A DNA stretch of 17,025 nucleotides from an uncultured Clostridia bacterium (lineage in GTDB: Bacteria; Bacillota_A; Clostridia; TANB77; CAG-508), in assembly GCA_947588915.1 (NCBI GenBank), contig CANPZA010000020.1:1-17025 (forward strand), read 5' to 3'. The translations under genes and the position numbers were made by a program. Shown piece by piece: positions 1-7,351 of this stretch. Numbering within the stretch: position 1 is the stretch's first letter; every line of letters starts with the position of its first letter. Below the pieces are notes generated by a model. That model ran no database searches and had not been told where the DNA came from. It saw only the letters and a list, made by a program, of their open reading frames with translations.

Positions 1-685
1 GAAAACCTATTTTTAAAGTTGTATCCCATTCATCCTTACTTAACATATTAGCATCTTCTATTAAATCACCAATTAAAATTTTATACTCCCTATTTTTTAT
101 TTTTTCTTGTTGTTCTATTGAGATTTTTCCTGTCATAGTTTTATTTAAAGTATGTATCATGTTGTTATTGTCAAATTTTTTGCTATTCCCTTTTTCATCA
201 AATTTAATAAAGTTACTAATAATATAAATATTTTCAAAATAACACTTTTCTTGTATTAAAAATTCTTCAATTACATTTCCAATTCCTGCTGATAAGATTA
301 TAATAGGAATATTTTTCTTATATGCATTTATTAAAAATTCTTTTGCACCTTTTCTAAATATAATTTTTCCTTTTTTTACTGATTTAATTAATTTATCTTT
401 TGTTAAATTGTATTTACTATACAACATCATACAAGAATCATACCACTGGACCATTGCTTTTGTTTTATCATCTATATTAATGGTATAATCTAATTCGATA
501 GGTCTAAATTTTTTATATAGAATATCCATTTCTTCTTTCATTTCTTTTCCCAAAAGTTTTCCTGCTATATCCCAAGAATCTTGGCTTTCATTTGAAGTAA
601 TTGTTCTATCAAAGTCCATGACTATGTAAGTATTTTTACTATTTATATTTAAATTTTCTAATTTATTTGAATTTATATATTTCAT
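1..685 (-). CDS. HAD-superfamily phosphatase, pyrimidine 5'-nucleotidase-like (3' end cut off by window edge)
   Basis: Seen: from the ATG at 685-683 an open frame of 228 codons runs to the window edge, with no in-frame CGG. A good Shine-Dalgarno (GAGGTGG) lies about five bases upstream. Residues 24-30 read DFDRTIT, the HAD motif I with nucleophile and acid/base aspartates; ILSAG near residue 120 fits motif II (Ser/Thr), and GDLIEDANM near residue 207 fits motif IV (metal-binding acidic pair). Family knowledge: the DFDxTxT start and the GDxxEDxNM end resemble the UMPH-1/cytosolic 5'-nucleotidase III group, which dephosphorylates nucleoside monophosphates in the cytoplasm, although other HAD phosphatases share these motifs. 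Inference: a soluble nucleotidase or small-molecule phosphatase; the substrate cannot be fixed from sequence. It is divergent from murT and seems to be a separate transcription unit. Confidence 0.7.
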   Translation of the reverse strand, partial: MKYINSNKLENLNINSKNTYIVMDFDRTITSNESQDSWDIAGKLLGKEMKEEMDILYKKFRPIELDYTINIDDKTKAMVQWYDSCMMLYSKYNLTKDKLIKSVKKGKIIFRKGAKEFLINAYKKNIPIIILSAGIGNVIEEFLIQEKCYFENIYIISNFIKFDEKGNSKKFDNNNMIHTLNKTMTGKISIEQQEKIKNREYKILIGDLIEDANMLSKDEWDTTLKIGF

Positions 686-741
686 CTATCCACCTCATAG
701 ATTTATTTTAATATATTTTATATCATAATGCAATAAAAACA

Positions 742-770
742 TTGTTCATATTTTTTTCTTATGATATAAT
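742..770 (+). promoter_or_regulatory. Promoter of murT-gatD
   Basis: A perfect TATAAT at 765-770 sits 17 bases after a weak -35 (TTGTTC, 742-747). It lies 31 bases before the murT start and is correctly oriented. Confidence 0.6.
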
Positions 771-801
771 ACAACCAATAAGACTAAAGGAGAAAAATCA
801 T

Positions 802-2124
802 ATGAAGAATTTTTTTATAATGTTAATAGCAAAATTATTCAATTTCTTATTAAAATTAGTAAATAAAAATGGAGGTAATCTTCCACGGAAAAATTGCTCA
901 GAGACTGAATCCAGATTTTCTCAAATACTTTAAAATAGATTGCCCCATTATAGCAGTTACTGCAACAAATCGGAAAAACTATGACAAATAATGCTATAGG
1001 CTATGTTTTTAAAACTGCAGGTAAAAAAATAATCAGTAATAATGAAGGAAATAATATGGAAACAGGAATATTATCTACTTTAATAAAACATTCTTCCCTA
1101 TCTGGAAAAATTGATGCTGATTTTCTAATATTTGAGATTGATGAAGGATATATTCCAATAATATTTAAAAAATTAAAATTAGATACTTTAGTAGTACTTG
1201 ATTTCTTTAGAGACCAATTAGATAGAAATGGTGAAGTTGAGTCTTTAATTTTAAAAATAAATGAATTTTTAAAAAATTATACTGGAAATCTAGTATTAAA
1301 TAATGATGATCCAAATGTTGCAAGACTTCGGACAGGCAAATCCTGAAAATGATAATGTATATTATTTTAGTGCAGACAAGTATGATTTTGCGACTACAAA
1401 TATGAAAGAAGCTGGTGAAGGAAAATTTTGCCCATTTTGTAATACTCGTATAGAATATGAATATTATCAATATTCTCATATTGGAAAATTTAAATGTCCA
1501 AATTGTAATTATGGTGAAAATAAAATTTATAAATTAGCAACTAATATAGATTTAAAAAACAGAAAGTTTGATGTTGATGGAATTACTTACAATATTAAAT
1601 TTAATAGTATATATAATATATATAATTTAGTAGCAGTTATTTCTTGCTGTTCATTATACAATATAAATACAGATATCATAAAAAAAGCTTTATCAACTTT
1701 TGTTTTAAATAACCGGTAGATTAGAAGAAATTGAAATTAGAAATATTCCAACAATTATAAACTTAGCAAAAAATCCAACTGGTTCAAATGTTAGTCTAAG
1801 AATATTAAATGAAGATGATGATGAAAAAGAATTATTATTTGTTTTAAATGATAATGTTGCAGATGGTCATGATGTTTCTTGGATTTGGGATATCAATTTT
1901 GATAACTTAAATAATGTAACAAGAATAGTAACATCACGGAACTCGTGCTTATGATATTGCAATTAGAATAAAAACTTCCCGGTTATCCTGAAGAAAAAAT
2001 AGAAGCTTATTTAGATTTAAAACAAGCTGTAAAAAGTTTTTATTCAACTAATGTTAAGAAATATGTAATTGCAAATTATACTTCACTTCAACCTACGAGA
2101 ACTGAAATATTAAAATTAAAATAA
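802..2124 (+). CDS. murT: MurT, lipid II isoglutaminyl synthase ligase subunit; read through six CGGN sites
   Basis: MurT binds lipid II and ATP and, with GatD, amidates the alpha-carboxyl of stem-peptide D-Glu at the inner face of the membrane. The start is the ATG at 802, placed by AAAGGAG eight bases upstream; an in-frame ATG at 742 lies in the promoter. In the standard code the gene falls into short fragments. Reading CGGN as one Gly at 886, 971, 1329, 1714, 1937 and 1980 gives a continuous 438-residue protein of normal family length. Visible in it: Mur-ligase P-loop TATNGKT (Gly57 is a CGGA site), a four-Cys zinc ribbon (Cys209, 212, 231, 234), the C-terminal MurT motif DGHDVSWIWD, and TSGTRAYD (Gly378 is a site). 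gatD follows after 15 bases. Six identical breaks in a normally essential gene, each at a conserved Gly, do not look like decay. Confidence 0.93.
886..889 (+). other. CGGA read as Gly29 of MurT (+1)
   Basis: Frame before: Asn-Leu-Pro; CGG is in frame. Without the shift the frame ends at 933. After it: Gly-Lys-Ile-Ala, the expected MurT N-terminal region. Confidence 0.85.
971..974 (+). other. CGGA read as Gly57 in the MurT P-loop (+1)
   Basis: Before: Ala-Thr-Asn; after: Gly-Lys-Thr-Met-Thr. The site is the invariant P-loop glycine of the Mur-ligase ATP-binding motif. Confidence 0.9.
1329..1332 (+). other. CGGA read as Gly176 of MurT (+1)
   Basis: Joins NDDPNVARL to GQANPEN. The left frame otherwise ends at 1346. 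Confidence 0.88.
1714..1717 (+). other. CGGT read as Gly304 of MurT (+1)
   Basis: Joins FVLNN to GRLEEIEI, the expected Gly-Arg after the MurT central domain. The unshifted frame meets TAG at once (CGG TAG). Confidence 0.88.
1937..1940 (+). other. CGGA read as Gly378 of MurT (+1)
   Basis: Joins VTS to GTRAYDIAIR, a conserved MurT motif. Confidence 0.88.
1980..1983 (+). other. CGGT read as Gly392 of MurT (+1)
   Basis: Only 14 codons after the previous site. Joins IKTS to GYPEEKIEAY; the frame then runs to the TAA at 2122-2124. Confidence 0.87.
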
Positions 2125-2139
2125 TAGGAGTAATTTCAA

Positions 2140-2888
2140 ATGAAAGAATTGAAAATTTTATATCTTTATCCTGATATATTAGAATTATATGGCGATTTTG
2201 GAAATATACAAGTACTTCGTTACCGTTTAGAAAAACGTGGTTTTAAGGCTGTAATTGATACTTATTCTATCGGTGATATTCCACCTGACTTTAGAAACTA
2301 TGATTTAGTATTTGCTCGGAGGTGGTGCTGACCAAGAACAAGGAATTTTAGCAAAAGATTTAATAAATTATAAAGATTCTATTAAAAAAGCACTTGATGA
2401 AGGAGTATTTTTCTTGTTAATTTGTGGTGCATATCAATTATTTGGCAAATACTATAAAGATGTTGAAGGAGAGATTATTCCTGGTTTAGAAGTCTTTGAT
2501 TATTATACAGAAGCTATTAATGATAGAACTAAAAGATGTATTGGAAATATTGTAATTGAAACTAATTTAAATGGGAAAAAAACTAAAGTTATAGGTTTTG
2601 AAAATCATGGTGGGCAAACATTTAATATAGATATTCCTTTTGGAGATGTTTTATTTGGAAATGGTAATAAATTCGGTGATAATAAAGAAGGTTTCTTTAA
2701 AACAAATGTTATAGCAACATATCTTCATCGGTCCACTTCTTTCAAAAAATCCTGAACTTGCAGATTATATTATAAAATATTGTTTAGATAGAAAATATAA
2801 TGAGAATATTATTTTAGAGCCTTTAAATGATGAACTTGAAGATAAAGTAAGAAAACAATTATTAGATAGATTTTTAAAATCTTTATAA
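2140..2888 (+). CDS. gatD: GatD, lipid II isoglutaminyl synthase glutaminase subunit; read through two CGGN sites
   Basis: GatD is a class I-type glutamine amidotransferase that supplies ammonia from glutamine to MurT. Its ATG at 2140 follows AGGAG (2126-2130) and the murT stop by 15 bases, so the two form an operon. Reading CGGN as Gly at 2317 and 2729 yields 248 residues, normal for the family. Visible: KELKILYLYPDILELYGDFGN at the start, FAGGGADQEQ (Gly60 is a site), the nucleophile elbow LICGAYQ with Cys95, FENHGGQT, and the catalytic His in YLHGPLL, where His196 is followed by Gly197, the second site. Without the shifts the product would lack Cys95 and then His196 and be inactive. An intrinsic terminator follows directly. 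Confidence 0.93.
2317..2320 (+). other. CGGA read as Gly60 of GatD (+1)
   Basis: Joins YDLVFA to GGGADQEQ, the Gly-rich loop of the amidotransferase. Unshifted frame stops at 2331. Confidence 0.88.
2729..2732 (+). other. CGGT read as Gly197 next to the GatD catalytic His (+1)
   Basis: Joins ATYLH to GPLLSKNPELAD. The site directly follows the His codon CAT at 2726-2728. Confidence 0.88.
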
Positions 2889-2896
2889 ATATAATT

Positions 2897-2942
2897 AAGG
2901 AAGAACTTATGTTAGATAAATTTTTAAGTTCTTCCTTTTTAT
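2897..2942 (+). terminator. Intrinsic terminator of murT-gatD
   Basis: AAGGAAGAACTTA (2897-2909) pairs perfectly with TAAGTTCTTCCTT (2925-2937), followed by a T tract. It starts nine bases after the gatD stop. Confidence 0.88.
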
Positions 2943-2949
2943 TGTTTAT

Positions 2950-2980
2950 GATGTTTTTGGGGACTGTCCCCGAAAACATC
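2950..2980. repeat. Long hairpin with GGGGA/TCCCC core at the end of nrdD
   Basis: GATGTTTT (2950-2957) pairs with AAAACATC (2973-2980), and GGGGA with TCCCC around a three-base loop. It overlaps the nrdD stop codon and has no T tract on the minus strand. The GGGGAC-type core resembles dispersed palindromes known in Bacillota genomes; it may stabilise the nrdD mRNA end or act as a weak terminator. Confidence 0.6.
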
Positions 2981-5105
2981 ATAAATGCATTACTCTTTGT
3001 TTTATTTCTTTTGTTTTTCCAACGTTCCAGAAATTTTCTCCTAAATAACCACATGTTCTTCTTACTACTGTTAATTTAGCATGGTCCTTATTACCACAAT
3101 TAGGACATTCCCATTCATTATCTTTATTAATAATAATTTCCCCATCATAACTACATTCATGACAAAAATCTGATTTTGTATTAAATTCTGCATATTGAAT
3201 ATTATCATATATAAATTTAACAACAGATTCTAATGCATTAATATTTTTTGCCATATTTGGTATTTCAATATATGAAATTGCACCACCTGAAGATATTTGT
3301 TGAAATTCACTTTCAAATGATAATTTATTAAATGCATCTATTTTTTCTCTTACATCTACATGATAAGAATTTGTATAATAGCCTTTGTCTGTAATATCTT
3401 TTATTATTCCAAATCTTTCTTTATCAATTCTTGCAAATTTATAACATAAACTTTCTGCTGGAGTACCATAAAGAGCAAATCCAATATTTGTTTCTTTTTT
3501 CCATTTATTTACTGTTTGTCTTAAATATTTCATTAGTTTAACTGCAAATTCATGTCCTTTTTCAGAAGTATGTGATTCACCAGTCATTAATTTAGTTACT
3601 TCATATAAACCAATATATCCCAAAGATATAGTTGAATAACCACCAAATAATAATTTATCTATTTTTTCACCTTTTTTAAGTCTTGCTATTGCACCATATT
3701 GCCAGTGTATTGGGCTTATATCTGATTTAGTACCAAGAAGTGCATAATGTCTACACATTAATGCTTCTTTACAAAGTTCTAATCTCTCATCTAATTCTTT
3801 CCAGAATATTTTTTCATCCCCATCTGCAACAATACCTATTTGTGGTAGATTTATACTTACTACACCTTGGTTAAACCTTCCCTCAAATTTATAATTTCCT
3901 TTTTCATCTTTCCAAGGTGATAAAAAGCTTCTACATCCCATTGGACTAAATACATTTCCTTCATAATTTTCACGCATCTTTTTTGCAGAAATATAATCTG
4001 GATACATTCTTTTTGCAGAACATTTAACAGCAAGTTTTGTTAAATAATCATATTCTCCACCTGTTAGATTATTAAATTCATCTAATACATATACAAGTTT
4101 TGGGAATGCTGGTGTTACATATACACCTTTTTCATTTTTTATACCTTCTAACCTTTGGCGAATTACCTCTTCTATTATCATTGCATTTTCTTTTATGTAT
4201 GGATCATCTTTTTCTAAGTGTAAAAATAAAGTTACAAATGGAGACTGTCCGTTTGTAGTCATTAAAGTATTTATCTGATATTGTATTGTTTGAACACCTG
4301 ATTTTAATTCTACTTTTAATCTATCTTGAACAATAGATTCTATAAGCTCATCAGACATTTTACCTTGATATTTCTCAATCATCTCTTCCTTAAATTTATC
4401 ATAACTTTTTCTTAAATATTTTCCTAAATGTATTAAATCTACAGATTGTCCACCATATTGGTTACTTGCAACTGCCGCAATAATTTGAGTTGTTACAGTA
4501 CATGCAACTTGAAAACTTTTTGGAGTTTCTATTAATTTACCATTCATAACAGTTCCATTATCTAACATATCTTTAATATTTATTAAACAGCAATTAAAAA
4601 TTGGTTGTACAAAGTAATCTGCATCATGAAAGTGTAAAACACCATCATTATCTGCTTTTACTATTTTTTCTGGAAGCAATAATCTTTTAGTTAAATCTCT
4701 TGATACTTCACCTGCTATATAATCTCTTTGTGTAGATGCAAGCATTGTATTTTTATTTGAGTTTTCTTCTGCTAATTCTTTATTATCATTTCTAATTAAT
4801 CCCAATATTGACTCATCAGTAGTATTTTGTTTTCTAACTAATGCTCTTGTATATCTATATACAATATATTTCTTTGCAAGTTCATATTTGTCAATTTCCA
4901 TTAGTTTTTCTTCTATTATATCTTGTATATCTTCAACAAGCATTCTTTTCTTTCCAAGATCTTCAATATATTTAATAATGTCTTTTATATCTTCCTTTGA
5001 AGCTCTTTGATTTTGTCTTACTTCCTTATTTGCCTTTTCAATTGCTATAGCTATTTTTTCTCTATCGTAATCTACAGCTCTTCCATCTCTTTTTATAATC
5101 TTCAT
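2979..5105 (-). CDS. nrdD: Anaerobic (class III) ribonucleoside-triphosphate reductase
   Basis: NrdD reduces ribonucleoside triphosphates to deoxyribonucleotides under anoxia using a glycyl radical made by the radical-SAM activase NrdG. The product is 708 residues, close to the usual 700-720. It starts with an ATP-cone (about residues 3-92, KRDGRAVDYDREKI) that senses ATP/dATP. The C-terminus carries the four-Cys zinc site (Cys648, 651, 667, 670) and the radical motif RTCGYLG with Gly686 as the radical residue by alignment with known enzymes. The start at 5105 has a strong GGAGGG site upstream. No nrdG is present in the window, so the activase must be elsewhere. The gene has no in-frame CGG; the two CGGs it contains (4249-4251 and 4475-4477) are out of phase and read as AAC-GGA and GCG-GCA. 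Divergent from the Crp/Fnr gene, with a likely activator site at 5165-5178. Confidence 0.97.
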   Translation of the reverse strand: MKIIKRDGRAVDYDREKIAIAIEKANKEVRQNQRASKEDIKDIIKYIEDLGKKRMLVEDIQDIIEEKLMEIDKYELAKKYIVYRYTRALVRKQNTTDESILGLIRNDNKELAEENSNKNTMLASTQRDYIAGEVSRDLTKRLLLPEKIVKADNDGVLHFHDADYFVQPIFNCCLINIKDMLDNGTVMNGKLIETPKSFQVACTVTTQIIAAVASNQYGGQSVDLIHLGKYLRKSYDKFKEEMIEKYQGKMSDELIESIVQDRLKVELKSGVQTIQYQINTLMTTNGQSPFVTLFLHLEKDDPYIKENAMIIEEVIRQRLEGIKNEKGVYVTPAFPKLVYVLDEFNNLTGGEYDYLTKLAVKCSAKRMYPDYISAKKMRENYEGNVFSPMGCRSFLSPWKDEKGNYKFEGRFNQGVVSINLPQIGIVADGDEKIFWKELDERLELCKEALMCRHYALLGTKSDISPIHWQYGAIARLKKGEKIDKLLFGGYSTISLGYIGLYEVTKLMTGESHTSEKGHEFAVKLMKYLRQTVNKWKKETNIGFALYGTPAESLCYKFARIDKERFGIIKDITDKGYYTNSYHVDVREKIDAFNKLSFESEFQQISSGGAISYIEIPNMAKNINALESVVKFIYDNIQYAEFNTKSDFCHECSYDGEIIINKDNEWECPNCGNKDHAKLTVVRRTCGYLGENFWNVGKTKEIKQRVMHL

Positions 5106-5137
5106 TTTTTCCCTCCTGTTAATTTTTTATATGTGTT

Positions 5138-5178
5138 ATTATATATGAACTTTTTTGTTTTTCTGTTGCAAAAGCAAC
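5138..5178 (-). promoter_or_regulatory. nrdD promoter with palindromic activator-like site
   Basis: On the minus strand TATAAT occupies 5143-5138 with no clear -35 box. The palindrome GTTGC-AAAA-GCAAC (5165-5178) is centred about 40-41 bases upstream of the expected transcription start, the class II position used by Crp/Fnr activators. The FNR consensus has the same architecture (5-bp arms, N4 spacer). Confidence 0.55.
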
Positions 5179-5317
5179 TTTTTATTTTTTACTTTTTTTA
5201 TTTTAGCTTTGTTGTAGTATTTTGTCGATTATTACATTTGTATTACATTAACATTACATACAAATTACCTTTATTAGTAATCATTATGTATAATTCTTTT
5301 TTATTGTATGCTTTTTT

Positions 5318-5347
5318 GTTGCATTTGCAACTTATTTATTGTATAAT
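5318..5347 (+). promoter_or_regulatory. Promoter of the Crp/Fnr gene with overlapping palindromic operator
   Basis: The palindrome GTTGC-ATTT-GCAAC (5318-5331) covers the -35 region (TTGCAT, 5319-5324) of a promoter whose -10 is TATAAT at 5342-5347 (17-base spacer). A factor bound here should block RNA polymerase, which suggests autorepression. Confidence 0.55.
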
Positions 5348-5382
5348 ATTTTATATTAATTTAATTAGGAGTTTTAATAATA

Positions 5383-6015
5383 ATGAATATTAATTTTGAT
5401 ATGAATGAATTTATTAAGAAATTTGAAAATAGTTGCCACAGGGTACAAAAAAAGACTTTTTCAAAAAATGAAGTTATAACTAGTTATATTAATAAAAGAA
5501 ATCAATTTTGTATTTTAATTAGTGGAAATGCTGATTTGGTTCGTTATGATTTAAGTGGAAATAGAACTATAGTAGAACACTTTTCTCCTAGTGATGTATT
5601 TGGTGAAGTTTTTTATACGATAACAATTAATAATGAATTAGTAGTTGAAGCTCGTGAAAAATGTGAAGTATTATTTTATATTTATGATGATCTTCGTACT
5701 AAATGCAGAAATGCTTGTAAATTTCATCAAGAATTGGTAGATGATCTTCCTGAATTAATTTTAAGTAAAGTTACTGATTTAAATACAAGAATAGAATTAC
5801 TAACAAAAAGATCTATTCGTGATAAATTAATAGGATATTTTTCAATGCTTTCTACTAGACATTTAAGCAAATCTTTTACTCTACCTTTTTCTTTAACTGA
5901 TTTAGCAGATTTCTTAAGTGTGGATAGAAGTGCTATGATGAGAGAATTAAAACTATTGAAGGAAGATGGTTTTATTGAAAAATCTGGAAATAGGATAACT
6001 CTGCTTTATAAATAA
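5383..6015 (+). CDS. Crp/Fnr-family transcriptional regulator
   Basis: The 210-residue protein has a cyclic-nucleotide-binding-type beta barrel (about residues 20-110, with the family FGEVF turn at 73-77) and a C-terminal Crp-type winged helix (about 145-208); SLTDLADFLSVDRSAMMREL is the helix-turn-helix. The start at 5383 has AGGAG at 5367-5371. Several Cys residues are present (18, 43, 94, 108, 112) but there is no N-terminal Cys cluster like that of E. coli FNR, so a redox or Fe-S role is open. It is transcribed divergently from nrdD and both promoters carry the same GTTGC-N4-GCAAC palindrome, so the likely role is activation of nrdD (and perhaps other anaerobic or nitrosative-stress genes) with negative autoregulation. 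The effector is unknown. There is no CGG in the gene. Confidence 0.88.
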   Translation: MNINFDMNEFIKKFENSCHRVQKKTFSKNEVITSYINKRNQFCILISGNADLVRYDLSGNRTIVEHFSPSDVFGEVFYTITINNELVVEAREKCEVLFYIYDDLRTKCRNACKFHQELVDDLPELILSKVTDLNTRIELLTKRSIRDKLIGYFSMLSTRHLSKSFTLPFSLTDLADFLSVDRSAMMRELKLLKEDGFIEKSGNRITLLYK

Positions 6016-6042
6016 TATCAATAATATAACCATTTTTCTCCC

Positions 6043-7089
6043 TTATTTTTTCATATATTTTGTATTTCTTCCACTTCCTATTATTTGTACTAATCCTTCT
6101 TTTACCATAGTTCCTAATACAGCCTCAACTGTTGTTGCACTTACATCTGGTAGTATCTTGCAAATTTCAGATTTTGAAATAGGTGTTAGATTGTTTAGTA
6201 CTGTTGCTTCAATTCTTGCTTTCTTTGTAATTTTATTGCTATTTACAACACTAAATCTTTTATCTAATTCTTTATAACACATATATAAAGTAGATAAAAA
6301 ATTTTCTATAAAAGGAATATAACTCTGTTCATTTTCTAACCAATTAATAGAAGATAATCTTAATGCTTCATAATAATTTACTTTACTATTATTTATTTGT
6401 TCTTCAAATGAAACATATTTACCAACATCAAATCCATTTTTATATAATAATAATAATGTTAATAATCTTGACATTCTTCCGTTACCATCTCTAAATGGAT
6501 GTATACAAAGAAAATCAAGAATAAAACATGGAATTAATAATAATTGATTAATGTTAGAATTATTACTTGCATCATGATATGCAAGTATAAGTTGTTCCAT
6601 TGCCTGTGGTGTTTCTTTTGCAGATAATGGTTTAAATCTCATTTTCCTGTTTCCATTTTTATCTTCTTCTACAATATAATTTTCGTTTGTTTTATATTTT
6701 CCTGCATCTTCAGTTCCTGTATATGACATCATTATTTCATGCAATCTTAAAATTGTATTTTCACTTAATTCAATATCTTCATAGTGTAGATGTATTTCAT
6801 TTAGGCTATCACGATAACCTGCAATTTCACTTTCATTATGATTTAGTGGTTTACTGTTTTGATTTACTATTTCCTCTATACGTTCATCACTAGTTACAAT
6901 TCCTTCTATTGCATTTGAACTTTTAACTGATTGTACCACTGCTATTTTTTCTAATTCTGTAAATATTCTTTCATATTCATTTTTCCTTATCTTTGCTCCT
7001 GTTTTTAATGAATATATAGTTCCTGTTATATTTATCAAATTGGCTGGTAGTAAGCCATTATCAAGAAAAGAATAATCAAATTTTTTCAT
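6043..7089 (-). CDS. Fic-domain protein with self-inhibitory helix and C-terminal winged helix
   Basis: Fic enzymes usually transfer AMP (or another phosphate-containing moiety) from a nucleotide to a protein hydroxyl. The complete active-site motif HPFRDGNGRMSR is at residues 197-208, with catalytic His197 and the anion-hole loop. SSNAIEG at 57-63 matches the inhibitory (S/T)xxxE(G/N) motif whose Glu blocks ATP binding, placing this among Fic proteins carrying their own N-terminal inhibitor. The last 60 or so residues look like a winged helix, as in many Fic/DUF4172-like regulators. I chose the ATG at 7089 (348 residues) because GAAGGAAA precedes it; an ATG at 7110 lies inside the upstream repeat array. 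No separate antitoxin gene is seen. The five TGCATA repeats upstream suggest self-regulation through the C-terminal domain. Confidence 0.92.
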   Translation of the reverse strand: MKKFDYSFLDNGLLPANLINITGTIYSLKTGAKIRKNEYERIFTELEKIAVVQSVKSSNAIEGIVTSDERIEEIVNQNSKPLNHNESEIAGYRDSLNEIHLHYEDIELSENTILRLHEIMMSYTGTEDAGKYKTNENYIVEEDKNGNRKMRFKPLSAKETPQAMEQLILAYHDASNNSNINQLLLIPCFILDFLCIHPFRDGNGRMSRLLTLLLLYKNGFDVGKYVSFEEQINNSKVNYYEALRLSSINWLENEQSYIPFIENFLSTLYMCYKELDKRFSVVNSNKITKKARIEATVLNNLTPISKSEICKILPDVSATTVEAVLGTMVKEGLVQIIGSGRNTKYMKK

Positions 7090-7105
7090 TTTATTTCCTT
7101 CTTTC

Positions 7106-7200
7106 TGCATATACTTTATTTTTTATATGCATATATCTTGTATTATCTGCATATATTTTATCATTTTATATGCATAAAGTCAATTATATTATGCATATAT
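7106..7200. repeat. Five phased TGCATA repeats upstream of the Fic gene
   Basis: TGCATA cores occur with centres at about 7107.5, 7129.5, 7149.5, 7172.5 and 7193.5, spacings of 22, 20, 23 and 21 bases, near two helical turns. Most are embedded in longer TATGCATA palindromes. They fill the region where the Fic promoter should lie. The next 124 bases up to the hisS stop hold only AT-rich sequence and the hisS terminator. Confidence 0.7.
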
Positions 7201-7324
7201 TTTTTAATTTTATGTAATAAGTTTCCATCTAAAAATGGATATATTGTGCTTCTCTATGTGGTTTGCGATATATAGCTCTACTTCGAAATTTCACCAATTA
7301 GCTAAATGATAGCCTATAATATCA

Positions 7325-7351
7325 AAAAAAGAAGCTATTTACTTCTTTTTT
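7325..7351 (-). terminator. Intrinsic terminator of hisS, overlapping its stop codon
   Basis: On the minus strand AAAAAAGAAG pairs with CTTCTTTTTT around a seven-base loop that contains the hisS TAG stop, and the T tract continues to 7324. Confidence 0.75.

Noticed and set aside
742..801. Upstream ATG at 742 as the murT start
   Set aside because: It lies at the -35 of the promoter, and the ATG at 802 has the ribosome-binding site and begins the normal MurT N-terminus.
802..2124. Several short separate genes in the murT region (for example 981-1346 and 1303-1719)
   Set aside because: They are consecutive parts of one MurT in shifting frames and lack their own ribosome-binding sites; the joins are exact at CGGN.
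5106..5382. NrdR box or riboswitch in the nrdD upstream region
   Set aside because: No convincing NrdR consensus pair or conserved riboswitch core was seen; only the two GTTGC palindromes stand out.
7106..7200. CRISPR-like array
   Set aside because: Repeat units are only 6-10 bases with AT-rich spacers of about 13-15 bases and no cas genes; an operator array fits better.
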